Positions 24,929-34,348 are shown, counted from the stretch's first letter. The stretch is 51,485 bases of DNA from Parcubacteria group bacterium GW2011_GWC2_42_12 (GCA_000997945.1 LCCP01000007.1:1-51485), one strand, 5' to 3'. The notes: generated from the sequence alone by a model not told the origin. Made by a program: numbers and translations.

Positions 24929-26680
24929 ATGGATAAAACCCTTTCTTTTTTTAAGAGCCATTATTTAGCCGTTATTTTGGCTATTTTCGTCGGTTTGATT
25001 ACGATTTTACCTTTATTCTTAGCTAAATGGTCGCTGGGGCCGGATTATCAGGGCGTGCCTTTTATTTTTTCGGCTAACGAAGATGTTTATTTGGCTAAAA
25101 TGCAAGAGCTGGCCGAAGGACATTGGTTTTCTAATTCGGCTTATTTTTATGAATATAAAAAAACGCCGGCCGTAGTGCCATTCTTTGGCGAGTTTATTTA
25201 TAGTTTACCGACTATCGTTTTTAGAATTTCCGTGATATCAACAGATATTTTAAATAAATTTTTATTTCCAGCCATTTTATTTTTATTGGTTTATTGGTTA
25301 ATCCTCAAGCTGATAAATTCAGCCCCACAAGTCGGTCCTAAAATAAACGCCATCGCCGGCGCCTTATTCATTACTTTGGGCTACGATTTAATTGATTTGA
25401 AAAATGCCTGGCTAATGTTAAGCGGCCAGGATGTAAGTACAAAAATACTTATGTGGGCGAGGCCGGTTAATCCCATCAGCGGCGCTATCCTGATGTTTCT
25501 TTTTTTTCTATTAATTTGGTCAATTATCAATTATTCTAAATCATACCTGTCTATCATCGCCGGCATCGTATTAGGATTGATGTTCGGTTATATCTTTAGC
25601 TGGAGTCTTAGTTTAATGCTGTGTGTTTCTTTGGCGGTCGTCTTTTTATTTAAGAAAAATTATAAAATCTTCTGGCGGTTATTGACTGTTTTATTTATAA
25701 ATTTTTTAATTACCATGCCTTACTTGATGAACGCGTGGCGATTAATCATGGCCAAGGGCGATTCAGCTTTATCAACCAGAAACGGGATGATGTTTACTCA
25801 CGCGCCCATGGTTAATAAAGTTATATTATTGTTAACCATCATTTTTATTTTAAGTAGCTTATTTGCTTATTATAAGAAGATTAAAATTAACGAAAATTGG
25901 TGGTGGTTTTGTTTAAGTCTGTTGATTTCCGGCTGGGTTTGCTTTAATCAGCAGATTATTACCGGGCGCACGATTTGGCCTTATCATTTTGTCCAATACA
26001 CCATACCGATTTCCATTGTTGTCGGTTTGGTATTATTTTTTAGGTTTATCAGGCCATATTATTTTTATGTTTATTTCGCGGCAATTAATATTATTATTCT
26101 AGCTTCTTTGATATTTTCTTTTCAGGCTAGCGCCAGCTATAAATATGATTTAGCTGAATTTAGGCGGATGCAGCCATATCAGCCGATATTTAATTATTTA
26201 AATAAACAAACAGAAATAGATAGCGTGGTTTTAGTTCGAGAGCCTACCGACGACCTTACTCGGTTAATTCCGGCTTTTACCCATGATAATGTTTATGTAG
26301 CCCCGGGAGGATACGACCTGGAGGCGCCGAGCGAAAGAAGAAATTATAATTTTTTAGTCAAGCTTAAGATTAACGGTGTTAAGCCCGAGCAACTGAATGA
26401 TTATTTAACAAAGAATAACGGTCTAGTTCGAGCTTTTTATTTTCAAAATTGGCAGGAAGTTTTTTCCACCGAGATCGATCCATGGTTTGAGGCTTTAGCC
26501 AAGGATATCCGGCAGCAATATGATCAATTTTATAATAAAGATTTTTATCAGGAATTAAAAAAATATCGTTTAGATTATATTTTATCGACTGGTCCGCTAG
26601 AAATAGCTCTTTTGAATGAGCTGAAAAATCCTCGAATGACTTTTCAAAGTAACGGTTTTTATTTTTATAATTTTGAATGA
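24929..26680 (+). CDS. Large polytopic membrane protein, GT-C-like
   Basis: 583 residues with roughly eleven hydrophobic helices (first YLAVILAIFVGLITILPLFLA) and a soluble C-terminal tail of about 140 residues. The loop after TM1, SLGPDYQGVPFIFSANEDVYLAKMQELAEGHW, holds acidic residues where GT-C glycosyltransferases carry their catalytic Asp. No exact family was recognised; an uncharacterised GT-C enzyme using a polyprenyl-phosphate sugar is the best guess, with a polymerase or other glycan membrane protein as alternative. It overlaps slightly with, or abuts, the next gene. Confidence 0.6.
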   Translation: MDKTLSFFKSHYLAVILAIFVGLITILPLFLAKWSLGPDYQGVPFIFSANEDVYLAKMQELAEGHWFSNSAYFYEYKKTPAVVPFFGEFIYSLPTIVFRISVISTDILNKFLFPAILFLLVYWLILKLINSAPQVGPKINAIAGALFITLGYDLIDLKNAWLMLSGQDVSTKILMWARPVNPISGAILMFLFFLLIWSIINYSKSYLSIIAGIVLGLMFGYIFSWSLSLMLCVSLAVVFLFKKNYKIFWRLLTVLFINFLITMPYLMNAWRLIMAKGDSALSTRNGMMFTHAPMVNKVILLLTIIFILSSLFAYYKKIKINENWWWFCLSLLISGWVCFNQQIITGRTIWPYHFVQYTIPISIVVGLVLFFRFIRPYYFYVYFAAINIIILASLIFSFQASASYKYDLAEFRRMQPYQPIFNYLNKQTEIDSVVLVREPTDDLTRLIPAFTHDNVYVAPGGYDLEAPSERRNYNFLVKLKINGVKPEQLNDYLTKNNGLVRAFYFQNWQEVFSTEIDPWFEALAKDIRQQYDQFYNKDFYQELKKYRLDYILSTGPLEIALLNELKNPRMTFQSNGFYFYNFE

Positions 26681-26687
26681 TAAATAT

Positions 26688-27899
26688 ATGCCTTGCTATA
26701 TTTGCGGAGAAAAAAAATTATATAAATTTTTATCCTTAGGCCAGCAGCCGCCCAGCGACGCGTTTTTGCGCCCCAAGGATCTTTCCAAACCGGAGACGAC
26801 TTACCCACTGGAACTTTGTTTATGCGAGTCATGTCATTTAGTGCAGTTGAATTACGCGGTTGATCCGGAAAAACTTTTTAGGGATTATGTTTATAACACG
26901 GGTTCTAATAATAGTTTGAAAAAAAGTTTTGCCAATTTGGTTAATAATTTAGTTAAACGGTTTAATTTAAGCGAAAATGACTTAGCGATTGATATCGGTT
27001 CAAATGACGGCACTTTATTATCGTATTATCGGCCCCATAAAGTTAAAATTCTTGGCATTGATCCTTCAAGTGCGACCAAATTGGTCCTGGCTAATAATAT
27101 CCCCACCATTGTAGATTTTTTTTCTCGTAAGCTCTCCGCCAAAGTAATTAAAAAATATGGCCAGGCAAAAATAATTACCGCCACCAATGTTTTCGCTCAT
27201 GTGAAAAAATTAGATGATTTTGTCGCCGGAGTTAAAGATCTATTGACCGATGACGGTATTTTTGTTTCGGAGTCGGGTTATTTATTGGATTTTATTGAAA
27301 AGTTGCAGTATGATTCAATTTATCATGAGCATTTACGCTATTATTCATTAAAGCCCTTGGAAATTTTATTTAAAAAATTTGGCCTGGAGATTATTGACAC
27401 CGAGAGAGGATCTATCCACGGCGGGACAATAATAGTTTATGCCGCCAAAGTAGGGAAGCGGCCAATAGCTAATCGAGTGGCCGAGTTAATCCGCCAGGAG
27501 GAAAATTTCGGTTTATACAAAAAAGAAACATTTACTAATTTTGCCGCTAGAGTTAAAAAAAATAAATTGGCCTTGCGGAAGTTGGTTATTGAAAAAAAAT
27601 CAGAGGGTAAGATGATCGTTGGCATTGGCGCGCCGGCCAAAGGCAATACTTTATTAAATTATTGCAATTTAGGCGTTGAATATGTGAGTTATCTGGTGGA
27701 GAAGAGCCGACTAAAGATTGGTTTATATTCTCCGGGCCAGCATATTCCGGTAGTGGAGGAAAAACGGCTATTTATCGATCAGCCGGATTACGCGATTCTA
27801 TTGTCATGGAATATCGCTCAAGAGCTAATATCTAAGTTAAGGCGGGGCGGCTATCGCGGCAAATTCATTTTGCCCACGCCTAAGCCGAGGATTATATGA
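26688..27899 (+). CDS. NDP-hexose C-methyltransferase-like protein
   Basis: 403 residues from the ATG at 26688; an upstream TTG at 26673 overlaps the previous gene and is less likely. Three parts are visible: an N-terminal zinc-binding module (CYICG and CLCESCHLVQ, four Cys), a class I SAM domain (AIDIGSNDGTLLSYYR, VLGID) and a C-terminal domain with IVGIGAPAKGNTLLNYC and LEWN-like LLSWNIAQEL. This is the TylC3/Methyltransf_13-14 architecture, which adds a methyl group to a sugar carbon next to a keto group, giving branched deoxysugars. Followed by an aldo/keto reductase that could reduce the keto product. Confidence 0.9.
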   Translation: MPCYICGEKKLYKFLSLGQQPPSDAFLRPKDLSKPETTYPLELCLCESCHLVQLNYAVDPEKLFRDYVYNTGSNNSLKKSFANLVNNLVKRFNLSENDLAIDIGSNDGTLLSYYRPHKVKILGIDPSSATKLVLANNIPTIVDFFSRKLSAKVIKKYGQAKIITATNVFAHVKKLDDFVAGVKDLLTDDGIFVSESGYLLDFIEKLQYDSIYHEHLRYYSLKPLEILFKKFGLEIIDTERGSIHGGTIIVYAAKVGKRPIANRVAELIRQEENFGLYKKETFTNFAARVKKNKLALRKLVIEKKSEGKMIVGIGAPAKGNTLLNYCNLGVEYVSYLVEKSRLKIGLYSPGQHIPVVEEKRLFIDQPDYAILLSWNIAQELISKLRRGGYRGKFILPTPKPRII

Positions 27900-27900
27900 T

Positions 27901-28716
27901 ATGCCAATGAAAATTCCACCAATCGGCCTGGGTACCTGGGGCCTGGGCGGAAAATACGAAAGAGACGAGAGCAATCGAGAGGCCTCGATTAAATCCTTGA
28001 AACTTGGCCTAAAGATTGGTTATCGTTTGATTGATACCGCCGAGCTGTACGGCCGGGGATTAGCCGAAGAGATTGTGGGCCAAGCCATTAAGTCGTTTAA
28101 GCGCGAAGAAATTTTTATTATTTCTAAGGTTTGGTTGGATAATTTGGCCTACGATGCCGTAATTAATTCGGTCAAAAAAAGTTTAGCCAGGATGGAGACT
28201 GATTATATAGATTTATATTTGATTCATTGGTCAAAGGAAAATCGGCCTAAAAAAAATGTGCCGCTCGAAGAGACGGTTGGAGCCATGGAATTTTTGGCTG
28301 ATCAAAAATTAATAAAATATATTGGAGTTTCAAACGCCGATGTTAACACCTTGAGGCAAGTTCAGAAGGCTTTAAAGCATACTAAATTAGCCGCTGATCA
28401 GATTGAATATAATTTTTATGATAAATCAGCCAGCAAGGATATCGTTCCTTATTGCCGGCGACATGATATTAAATTAATCGCTTATCGTCCATTGACTAAA
28501 GGTAATTTAGACTGGGCCAAAAATCAGATTATTTGTAGTTTAAGCAAGAAGTATAATAAAACGTCGGTGCAAATAGTTTTAAATTGGTTAATTTGCCTTG
28601 ATTTGTCGCCTATCCCCAAGGCTAGTTCCGAAGATCATCTATTAGAAAATTATGGAGCTCTGGGCTGGGAGTTGGAAACGAGCGATGTGGCATTAATTAA
28701 TAATATTACTCAATAA
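27901..28716 (+). CDS. Aldo/keto reductase
   Basis: 271 residues. The catalytic tetrad is present: D45 and Y50 in LIDTAELYG, K76 in IISKVWLDN and H109 in LIHWSK. The NADPH-binding end (LSPIPKASSEDHLLENYGA) is conserved. Aldo/keto reductases reduce sugar ketones or aldehydes; with the C-methyltransferase just before and Gmd after, a 4-keto sugar is a plausible substrate. The ATG at 27901 begins one base after the previous TGA. General metabolic reductases look the same, so the pathway assignment is by context. Confidence 0.9.
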   Translation: MPMKIPPIGLGTWGLGGKYERDESNREASIKSLKLGLKIGYRLIDTAELYGRGLAEEIVGQAIKSFKREEIFIISKVWLDNLAYDAVINSVKKSLARMETDYIDLYLIHWSKENRPKKNVPLEETVGAMEFLADQKLIKYIGVSNADVNTLRQVQKALKHTKLAADQIEYNFYDKSASKDIVPYCRRHDIKLIAYRPLTKGNLDWAKNQIICSLSKKYNKTSVQIVLNWLICLDLSPIPKASSEDHLLENYGALGWELETSDVALINNITQ

Positions 28717-28737
28717 TTTAAATTAGAAGACAATAAT

Positions 28738-29526
28738 ATGTTGGCAATGATATTTAAAAAAATAAAAATATTAAAGAATTTGAATTTAGCCTGGGCTGTT
28801 CGTTATTATACGAAAAAATTAGCAAGAAATTTAAATTATTATTTCGCAAGCTCACGGACCGATTATAAAGAAATTGATATTGAAGGTTTAAGAATAAAGA
28901 TAAAAAAAATTCAAAGCCGAAAACACGAACACAATTTACTTATAATGTGGAAAAGGAATTCGGAATTAAACAAGGGAGATATCCTTGATTTAGGTGGTTA
29001 TAGTGGTATTTTTGGTTTAATATCGGCTAAAGTAAACCCACATAATAGAGTGTGTATTTTTGAGCCAGACGCAATTAATAGCCAGCATATAGAAAAAAAT
29101 ATAGTTTTGAATAATTTAACTAATGTTTCGCTTGTCAGAGGCGTTGTGTCCGATAAAACCAAACAAGTGTTTTTTAAAGAGCATCAGGGCGGTGAAGCGG
29201 GAAGCATAGTCAATCAGGGAAGTTTAAAAATTGAAAGCTATGCTTTGGATAATTTTATTGAGTCAAATAGTATAAAGCCGACTTTGATTAAGATGGATGT
29301 GGAAGGAGCGGAATATTTAGTTTTATCCGGCACGAGAGGATATTTGAAGAAAGCGGGGGATTTAAATATCCTTTTGGAATTGCATTATAATTTGGTTGGA
29401 AAATATGGTAATACCGCACAAGATGTTTTTAAATTATTGGACGAATTAAATTTTAAATATATTTATTTAGACAAAAATCAATATAACGAGCATTACTGGG
29501 TTTACAAAAAGAGTATAATGATTTAA
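28738..29526 (+). CDS. FkbM-family methyltransferase
   Basis: 262 residues. DILDLGGYSGIFGLISAKVNP is motif I, VCIFEPDAINSQHIEKNI is the FxFEPxP-like motif of FkbM proteins, and LIKMDVEGAEYLVLSG is their hallmark D-V-E-G-x-E segment. FkbM enzymes O-methylate hydroxyls of sugars or polyketides. The N-terminal 60 residues before the fold are basic and may contact membranes. It stands between the aldo/keto reductase and gmd, so its acceptor is probably a sugar in the same glycan. Confidence 0.88.
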   Translation: MLAMIFKKIKILKNLNLAWAVRYYTKKLARNLNYYFASSRTDYKEIDIEGLRIKIKKIQSRKHEHNLLIMWKRNSELNKGDILDLGGYSGIFGLISAKVNPHNRVCIFEPDAINSQHIEKNIVLNNLTNVSLVRGVVSDKTKQVFFKEHQGGEAGSIVNQGSLKIESYALDNFIESNSIKPTLIKMDVEGAEYLVLSGTRGYLKKAGDLNILLELHYNLVGKYGNTAQDVFKLLDELNFKYIYLDKNQYNEHYWVYKKSIMI

Positions 29527-29556
29527 CGTAAAGACTAATATTTAATATTTTATTTT

Positions 29557-30639
29557 ATGAAAAAAGCTTTAATAACCGGCATCACCGGGCAAGATGGTTC
29601 TTATTTAGCTGAACTGCTTTTAGGGAAAGGGTATCAAGTCTACGGTCTGCAAAGGCGGGCCTCTTCTCCCAATACGAGTCGAGTTGATCATCTTTTTGAA
29701 AACGAAAGAGAGCAGAATCCAAATTTCTTTATGATGTACGGCGATTTATCGGATAGTTCCAACCTGGTAAGAATTATGCATCATATTCAGCCAGACGAGA
29801 TATATAATTTAGCGGCCCAAAGCCATGTGGGGGTAAGTTTTGATAAGCCAGAATATACCGCCAATGTAAACGCGCTTGGGCCGCTTAGGATTTTAGAAAC
29901 CATTCGCAATCTTAAGCTTAAGGTGAAATTTTATCAAGCCAGTTCTTCGGAAATGTTCGGCAAAGTTTTGGCTATTCCGCAAAACGAGCAGACGCCATTT
30001 AATCCGCAATCGCCTTATGGCTTATCCAAAGTTTTCGCTTTTCATATGACAAGAATTTTCCGTACTGGCTATGGCGTATTCGCCTCAAACGGCATACTAT
30101 TCAACCACGAATCTCCCAGGCGCGGCCTAACTTTTGTTACCAGGAAGATTACTCTAGGACTGGCGCGCATCAAACTGGGCCTGCAGCATACTTTGCGGCT
30201 GGGAAATCTGGAGGCCAAGAGGGACTGGGGTTATTCTAAAGATTATGTCGAGGTGATTTGGCGAATACTACAGCATAATCAGCCGGACGATTTTGTTATT
30301 GCCACCGGTGAGACTCATACGGTTAGAGAGTTTGTTGATGAAGCGGCGGAATATTTTGGCTTGGAGTTAGAGTGGGTCGGCGTGGGCCGGGAAGAAAAAG
30401 GTTTGGATAAAAAAACCGGCAATGTGATTGTGGAAATTGATCAAAACTATTTTCGGCCGAATGAAGTTGAGTTTTTGCAAGGCGATGCCTCAAAGGCGCG
30501 CCGACTCTTGGGCTGGTGCCCGACTGTGACTTTTAAGGAATTAGTTAAGTTTATGGCCGAAGAAGACTTAAAATACGCTGAAGAAGAAGTTAAACTGGGT
30601 CGGCCGGTGGTGGTGCAAAGAAAGTATTTGGTAAAGTAA
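29557..30639 (+). CDS. gmd: GDP-mannose 4,6-dehydratase
   Basis: 360 residues. [20 protein letters not shown] is the signature N terminus of GMD, and [52 protein letters not shown], the catalytic YGLSK (Y154, K158) and [18 protein letters not shown] match the family throughout. It converts GDP-mannose to GDP-4-keto-6-deoxymannose, the branch point to GDP-fucose, GDP-rhamnose and GDP-perosamine. No clear GMER/RMD partner is adjacent; the aminotransferases would permit an amino sugar. RGLTFVTR replaces the commoner RGETFVTR, a small change. Together with the formyltransferase it suggests a 4-formamido-4,6-dideoxymannose, as inference. Confidence 0.93.
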   Translation: MKKALITGITGQDGSYLAELLLGKGYQVYGLQRRASSPNTSRVDHLFENEREQNPNFFMMYGDLSDSSNLVRIMHHIQPDEIYNLAAQSHVGVSFDKPEYTANVNALGPLRILETIRNLKLKVKFYQASSSEMFGKVLAIPQNEQTPFNPQSPYGLSKVFAFHMTRIFRTGYGVFASNGILFNHESPRRGLTFVTRKITLGLARIKLGLQHTLRLGNLEAKRDWGYSKDYVEVIWRILQHNQPDDFVIATGETHTVREFVDEAAEYFGLELEWVGVGREEKGLDKKTGNVIVEIDQNYFRPNEVEFLQGDASKARRLLGWCPTVTFKELVKFMAEEDLKYAEEEVKLGRPVVVQRKYLVK

Positions 30640-30646
30640 TTTATTT

Positions 30647-31033
30647 ATGGATAAAATTTACCATAACAAAATTTTATTGGGAATTCGCGTGAGAAAATTT
30701 TCTGCCGGCACTAATGCGATTACGTCGGATAACGAGCCGTTGCAGGTGGTTGCTTTAAAGCATAAAAAGGGCGAAGCGGTAAAACCCCATCTGCACGCTA
30801 AGCGCTTAAGGAAAATTTTTTATACTCAAACTTGCTTTATCGTGAAAAAGGGCAGAATAAGAATCGACATTTATAACAACGACAAGAGTTTTGTTAAATC
30901 ATTGCCGCTCGGTGCCGGCGATTTTTTTATTTCTTTGGCCGGCGGACACGCGATTTCATATTTAACTGATGCTGAGGTGGTTGAAATTAAAAATGGTCCG
31001 TTTGAAGAAGATAAAGTAATTATTGGCGAATAA
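30647..31033 (+). CDS. Cupin-fold protein, possibly sugar-related
   Basis: 128 residues with a beta-barrel cupin pattern: ALKHKKGEAVKPHLHAKRLRK, metal-binding histidines in PHLHA, then CFIVKKGRIRIDIYNND, GDFFISLAGGHAISYL and VVEIKNGPF. This single-domain arrangement occurs in sugar-nucleotide isomerases and in many unrelated small cupins. It is 7 bp after gmd and 2 bp before a GT4, so it is in the operon. Isomerisation of a keto sugar or binding a metal/ligand are options; no closer call is supported. Confidence 0.65.
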   Translation: MDKIYHNKILLGIRVRKFSAGTNAITSDNEPLQVVALKHKKGEAVKPHLHAKRLRKIFYTQTCFIVKKGRIRIDIYNNDKSFVKSLPLGAGDFFISLAGGHAISYLTDAEVVEIKNGPFEEDKVIIGE

Positions 31034-31035
31034 TT

Positions 31036-32205
31036 ATGAGAATAATTTTGCTTACTACAAAATTAAATTTTAAAACCGGCGGCGGGTCTGTTACCGATCT
31101 TCATCTTAAAGCCAAGGGATTAGCGGAATTAGGGCATGAAGTTTCTGTGGTAACAACAAGATCAGCAGCTAATTCCGTTGATAGAGAGCTGCCTTATGCG
31201 GTTTATGAAGATGATGTTGATTCTCGCCATTTCATAAGATCGCAATATAGCACTTATCGCTTAATCAAGAAGTATGAAAATAAGGCAGACATTTTTTATA
31301 TTGACGGAAATAATTTTTTATACGGCGGCGGCGTTTACAAGTTGCTGGGCGGCCGGGTTCCCCTCGCGGCTTTTTTTAATATGAGATTAAATTGTTGGCG
31401 AGATCCGGAAATGAAAGCTGAAAATTTTTTTTCCCGCGCCAAAAGAAAATTAAGATTTTTTTTGGAGCGCTGGATCGGCAATCCGGTTGTTGTTAGAATG
31501 GAAACCTTTATTTATAATACTCCCATGCTGGCGGAGGTTTATTATGGATTCGGCCATAAGAAAAAAAAGAGCTTTATTGTTGAAGACATGGTTAATACGC
31601 TAGATATTATAAAAAAGCTTCAGGTCAGCCCGGAAATGATTAGAGCTCGCCAGACCGGCCAAAATGAAATAATCATCTATTGCTCCGGCCGTTTATTGAG
31701 AGAAAAAGGTTTTGATTTGGTTATACAAGCCGTTGGCGCGCTTAAGTCCAAAAATAAATATCAGTTTATCATCGGCGGCACCGGTCCGGATGAAAACCGT
31801 CTAAAAAAGATGGCTGCGGATTTAAAACTAGAGAAGTATATTGATTTTCCGGGTTGGCTAGAAAAAGAGAAAATGTATGAAAATTTAAGCCAAGCCCATA
31901 TTTTTATTTTTCCCAAATGGTGGTCCGAGTATGGTTCAGTGGTATTGACCGAAGCCATGGCCATGGGTCTGCCATGTTTAGTGCCGGCCGGCGGCGCGTT
32001 AGAGTGGCTCTCCATGGGCGGTTTTTTGCCTTTTGCGCCGGATAATTATAATGATTTAGCGAAAAGAATAGAAGAACTTGGCGCTAGCGCGGATTTAAGG
32101 ATAAAACTTGGGATCGGGGGATTAAGAAAAGCAGAAGAACTGGACTATAAAAAATTGGTTATCAAACTCGAGAAAGCCATGATATTCGCTCAAAATAAAG
32201 AATAG
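31036..32205 (+). CDS. Family 4 glycosyltransferase
   Basis: 389 residues, GT-B fold. The N terminus has KTGGGSVTDLHLKAKGLAELGHEVSVVT, the usual acceptor-site glycine-rich loop. The donor domain begins at IIYCSGRLLREKGFDLVIQAV, includes FIIGGTGPDENRLKKMA, and ends with SEYGSVVLTEAMAMGLPCLVPAGGALEWL, which holds the E-x7-E motif. It closes the operon headed by the aminotransferase/Gmd block; 74 bp with a consensus promoter follow. It adds one sugar to the growing chain; specificity unknown. Confidence 0.9.
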   Translation: MRIILLTTKLNFKTGGGSVTDLHLKAKGLAELGHEVSVVTTRSAANSVDRELPYAVYEDDVDSRHFIRSQYSTYRLIKKYENKADIFYIDGNNFLYGGGVYKLLGGRVPLAAFFNMRLNCWRDPEMKAENFFSRAKRKLRFFLERWIGNPVVVRMETFIYNTPMLAEVYYGFGHKKKKSFIVEDMVNTLDIIKKLQVSPEMIRARQTGQNEIIIYCSGRLLREKGFDLVIQAVGALKSKNKYQFIIGGTGPDENRLKKMAADLKLEKYIDFPGWLEKEKMYENLSQAHIFIFPKWWSEYGSVVLTEAMAMGLPCLVPAGGALEWLSMGGFLPFAPDNYNDLAKRIEELGASADLRIKLGIGGLRKAEELDYKKLVIKLEKAMIFAQNKE

Positions 32206-32241
32206 TTATTGAATGCTTACATTTTCTATAATTGCTACCTC

Positions 32242-32270
32242 TTGACACCTTTTGACACTTTAGTTATAAT
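32242..32270 (+). promoter_or_regulatory. Perfect-consensus sigma70 promoter with near-leaderless start
   Basis: TTGACA (32242-32247) and TATAAT (32265-32270) match consensus exactly with a 17-bp spacer. Transcription would start near 32277, only about three bases before the ATG at 32280, implying a leaderless or almost leaderless mRNA. A direct repeat of TTGACAC (32242 and 32252, ten bases apart, one helical turn) lies over the -35 box and may be an operator, perhaps for the HTH protein it drives. Confidence 0.75.
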
Positions 32271-32279
32271 TAGTACATT

Positions 32280-32528
32280 ATGACTCAAGAAATAAAAGAC
32301 AATGCCGTTTATACCACTAATGAAACGCAAAAGCTATTAAAGATAAGTAATAGCACGATTAAGCGCATGCTTAAAAAAAGGTTGATTAAAGCTAACAAAG
32401 TTGGCGGACAATATCGTATTTTAGGTAAGGAGATCTTACGTTTAGTCTCTCCGGCGGTTGAGAAAAAGGCGATTAAATCGTATTTGAATTTTAAGCAAAA
32501 AGTAGTAGACAGAATAAATAAGTGGTAA
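32280..32528 (+). CDS. Small MerR/excisionase-type helix-turn-helix protein
   Basis: 82 residues. VYTTNETQKLLKISNSTIKRMLKKRLIKANKVGGQYRI is the winged-HTH of the HTH_17/excisionase family, where the recognition helix is followed by a Gly-containing hairpin. No ligand domain exists. The gene is preceded by a consensus promoter with a direct repeat and followed after 18 bp by the ABC exporter, so it may autoregulate and set exporter expression. It is the only evident DNA-binding regulator in the window apart from the WYL protein. A prophage or plasmid excisionase origin is possible but no mobile genes are near. Confidence 0.75.
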   Translation: MTQEIKDNAVYTTNETQKLLKISNSTIKRMLKKRLIKANKVGGQYRILGKEILRLVSPAVEKKAIKSYLNFKQKVVDRINKW

Positions 32529-32546
32529 AAAATTTTAATTTTATTT

Positions 32547-34334
32547 ATGATTTTACCTAGTAAGAAGTTTGTGAATTTTTCCAAGATTTTTTATCGGGCA
32601 TATTGGGGTTATAAAAAACAAATCGTTGCGCTTACTTTGCTTGGGTTTTTAAGTAGCCTGCTCGAGGGTATAGGCATTAATGTTGCTATCCCAATATTTT
32701 CTTTTATCTCCGGAACCGGCAATAAAGCGAGCGATCCGATTTCTAGAATAATTAAAAAATCTTTTGATTTTTTTCAAGTAAACTATAGCTTAAAATATTT
32801 ATTTATTTTTGTCTGTGGTTTGCTTATTTTTAGGGTCTTAATATTACTCTTGTCAAATTATATCAAAATTAAAATTGCCGCTGTTTATGAAGAAAAGACT
32901 AGAGGAGAATTATTTAAGCTCACCGCCGAGGCCAATTGGCAATATCTTTTAAAGCAGAAATTAGGCTATCTGGAAACTATCTTAGTGACGAATGTTACTC
33001 ACGGCGGTCTCTTATTACAGTATATTAGCGCTAGTTTGATAATTATCGTGAGTCTAGTTATTTTTCTTTTAGTGGCAATAAATATTTCTTGGTTTATCAC
33101 TTTGATTACGGCTGTTTTAGGAGGATTGATATTTTTTGTTTTTAAACCATTTTTATATAGAATTAGAGCCCTGTCGCGAGAAAGAGAAAAAATTAATCGG
33201 CAAATCGCCCATCATATCAATGAGAATATCTTGGGCATGAAGACTATTAAAGCCATGTCAGCCAGCGGAAAAATTATTGATAAAGCTAAGGAATATTTTA
33301 GATCATTGAGAGAATTGATTATTAAAACTTCTTTTTTGAGCATCTTAACCGACGCCTTAATTCAACCGATCGGTTTAATTTTTGTCTTTATAGTTTTTGC
33401 TATCTCCTATAAAACCAACACTTTTAACTTTGCGGCTTTAGCTGCCATTATTTATTTAGTGCAAAGAATATTTGCTTATACTCAGCAACTGCAGTCCAAT
33501 GTTTATTCCATGACGGTTTCCTCTTCATATATTAGTAAGATGCTTGAATATAAGGACGAAGTGATTAAAAATAAAGAACTAGACAATGGTGTTGATAGTT
33601 TTAAATTCAATAATTTTTTAGAATTTAAAGATGTTGGCTTTTATTATAATAACGCAAAACAGATTTTAACCAAGGTAAATTTTATTATTAAAAAAGGCGA
33701 GATGATCGGCCTAATCGGTCCGTCCGGAGCCGGTAAAACCACTATCGTGGATATAATTTTACGTTTGTTTAATCCAACCAAGGGCGAAATTTTATTGGAT
33801 GGCAACAATATCAATAGCATCAATATTAATGAATGGAGAAAGAATATCGGTTATGTTTCCCAAGACATTTTTCTTAAGAATGACACTATCGCCAACAATA
33901 TAAAATTTTATAACGATTCAATCTCCGACAGAGAGATGAAAGAGGCGGCCAAAATGGCCAATATTTATGATTTTATACAGAGTTGTCCCGATAAATTTGC
34001 CACCGTCATCGGAGAAAGGGGGCTACTCTTATCAACCGGGCAAAGACAAAGAATTGTTATCGCTAGAATTTTGGCCAGGCGGCCGAAAATATTAATCTTG
34101 GATGAAGCCACCAGCGCGCTTGATAACGAGTCCGAAGTGCAAATTCAAGAGGTTATAGAAAATTTAAAGAATAAAGTGACGGTTCTATTAATCGCTCATC
34201 GTCTGTCAACGGTAATGAATTGTAATAAGTTGCTGGTTTTGCAAGATGGAGAAATAAAAGAGCAGGGTTCTCCTAAGGAGCTGTTGGCGGATGAGAACTC
34301 TTATTATTATAAAGTGAGCAATATTAGGCAGTAA
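32547..34334 (+). CDS. ABC exporter, MsbA/PglK-like (fused permease and ATPase)
   Basis: 595 residues. About 330 residues hold six membrane helices (e.g. VALTLLGFLSSLLEGIGINVAIPIF, LIIIVSLVIFLLVAINISWFI). The ATPase has Walker A GPSGAGKT (391-398), Q-loop VSQD, signature LSTGQ (495-499, where consensus is LSGGQ), Walker B ILILDEATSALD (D519, E520) and the switch His in LIAHRLS. Half-transporters of this type flip lipid-linked oligosaccharides (PglK) or lipid A (MsbA) as homodimers. It is the only transporter seen in a window full of glycan genes, so it is the candidate flippase or exporter for the product. Coupled to the HTH gene. Confidence 0.9.
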   Translation: MILPSKKFVNFSKIFYRAYWGYKKQIVALTLLGFLSSLLEGIGINVAIPIFSFISGTGNKASDPISRIIKKSFDFFQVNYSLKYLFIFVCGLLIFRVLILLLSNYIKIKIAAVYEEKTRGELFKLTAEANWQYLLKQKLGYLETILVTNVTHGGLLLQYISASLIIIVSLVIFLLVAINISWFITLITAVLGGLIFFVFKPFLYRIRALSREREKINRQIAHHINENILGMKTIKAMSASGKIIDKAKEYFRSLRELIIKTSFLSILTDALIQPIGLIFVFIVFAISYKTNTFNFAALAAIIYLVQRIFAYTQQLQSNVYSMTVSSSYISKMLEYKDEVIKNKELDNGVDSFKFNNFLEFKDVGFYYNNAKQILTKVNFIIKKGEMIGLIGPSGAGKTTIVDIILRLFNPTKGEILLDGNNINSININEWRKNIGYVSQDIFLKNDTIANNIKFYNDSISDREMKEAAKMANIYDFIQSCPDKFATVIGERGLLLSTGQRQRIVIARILARRPKILILDEATSALDNESEVQIQEVIENLKNKVTVLLIAHRLSTVMNCNKLLVLQDGEIKEQGSPKELLADENSYYYKVSNIRQ

Positions 34335-34348
34335 TTAATATTTTTAAT

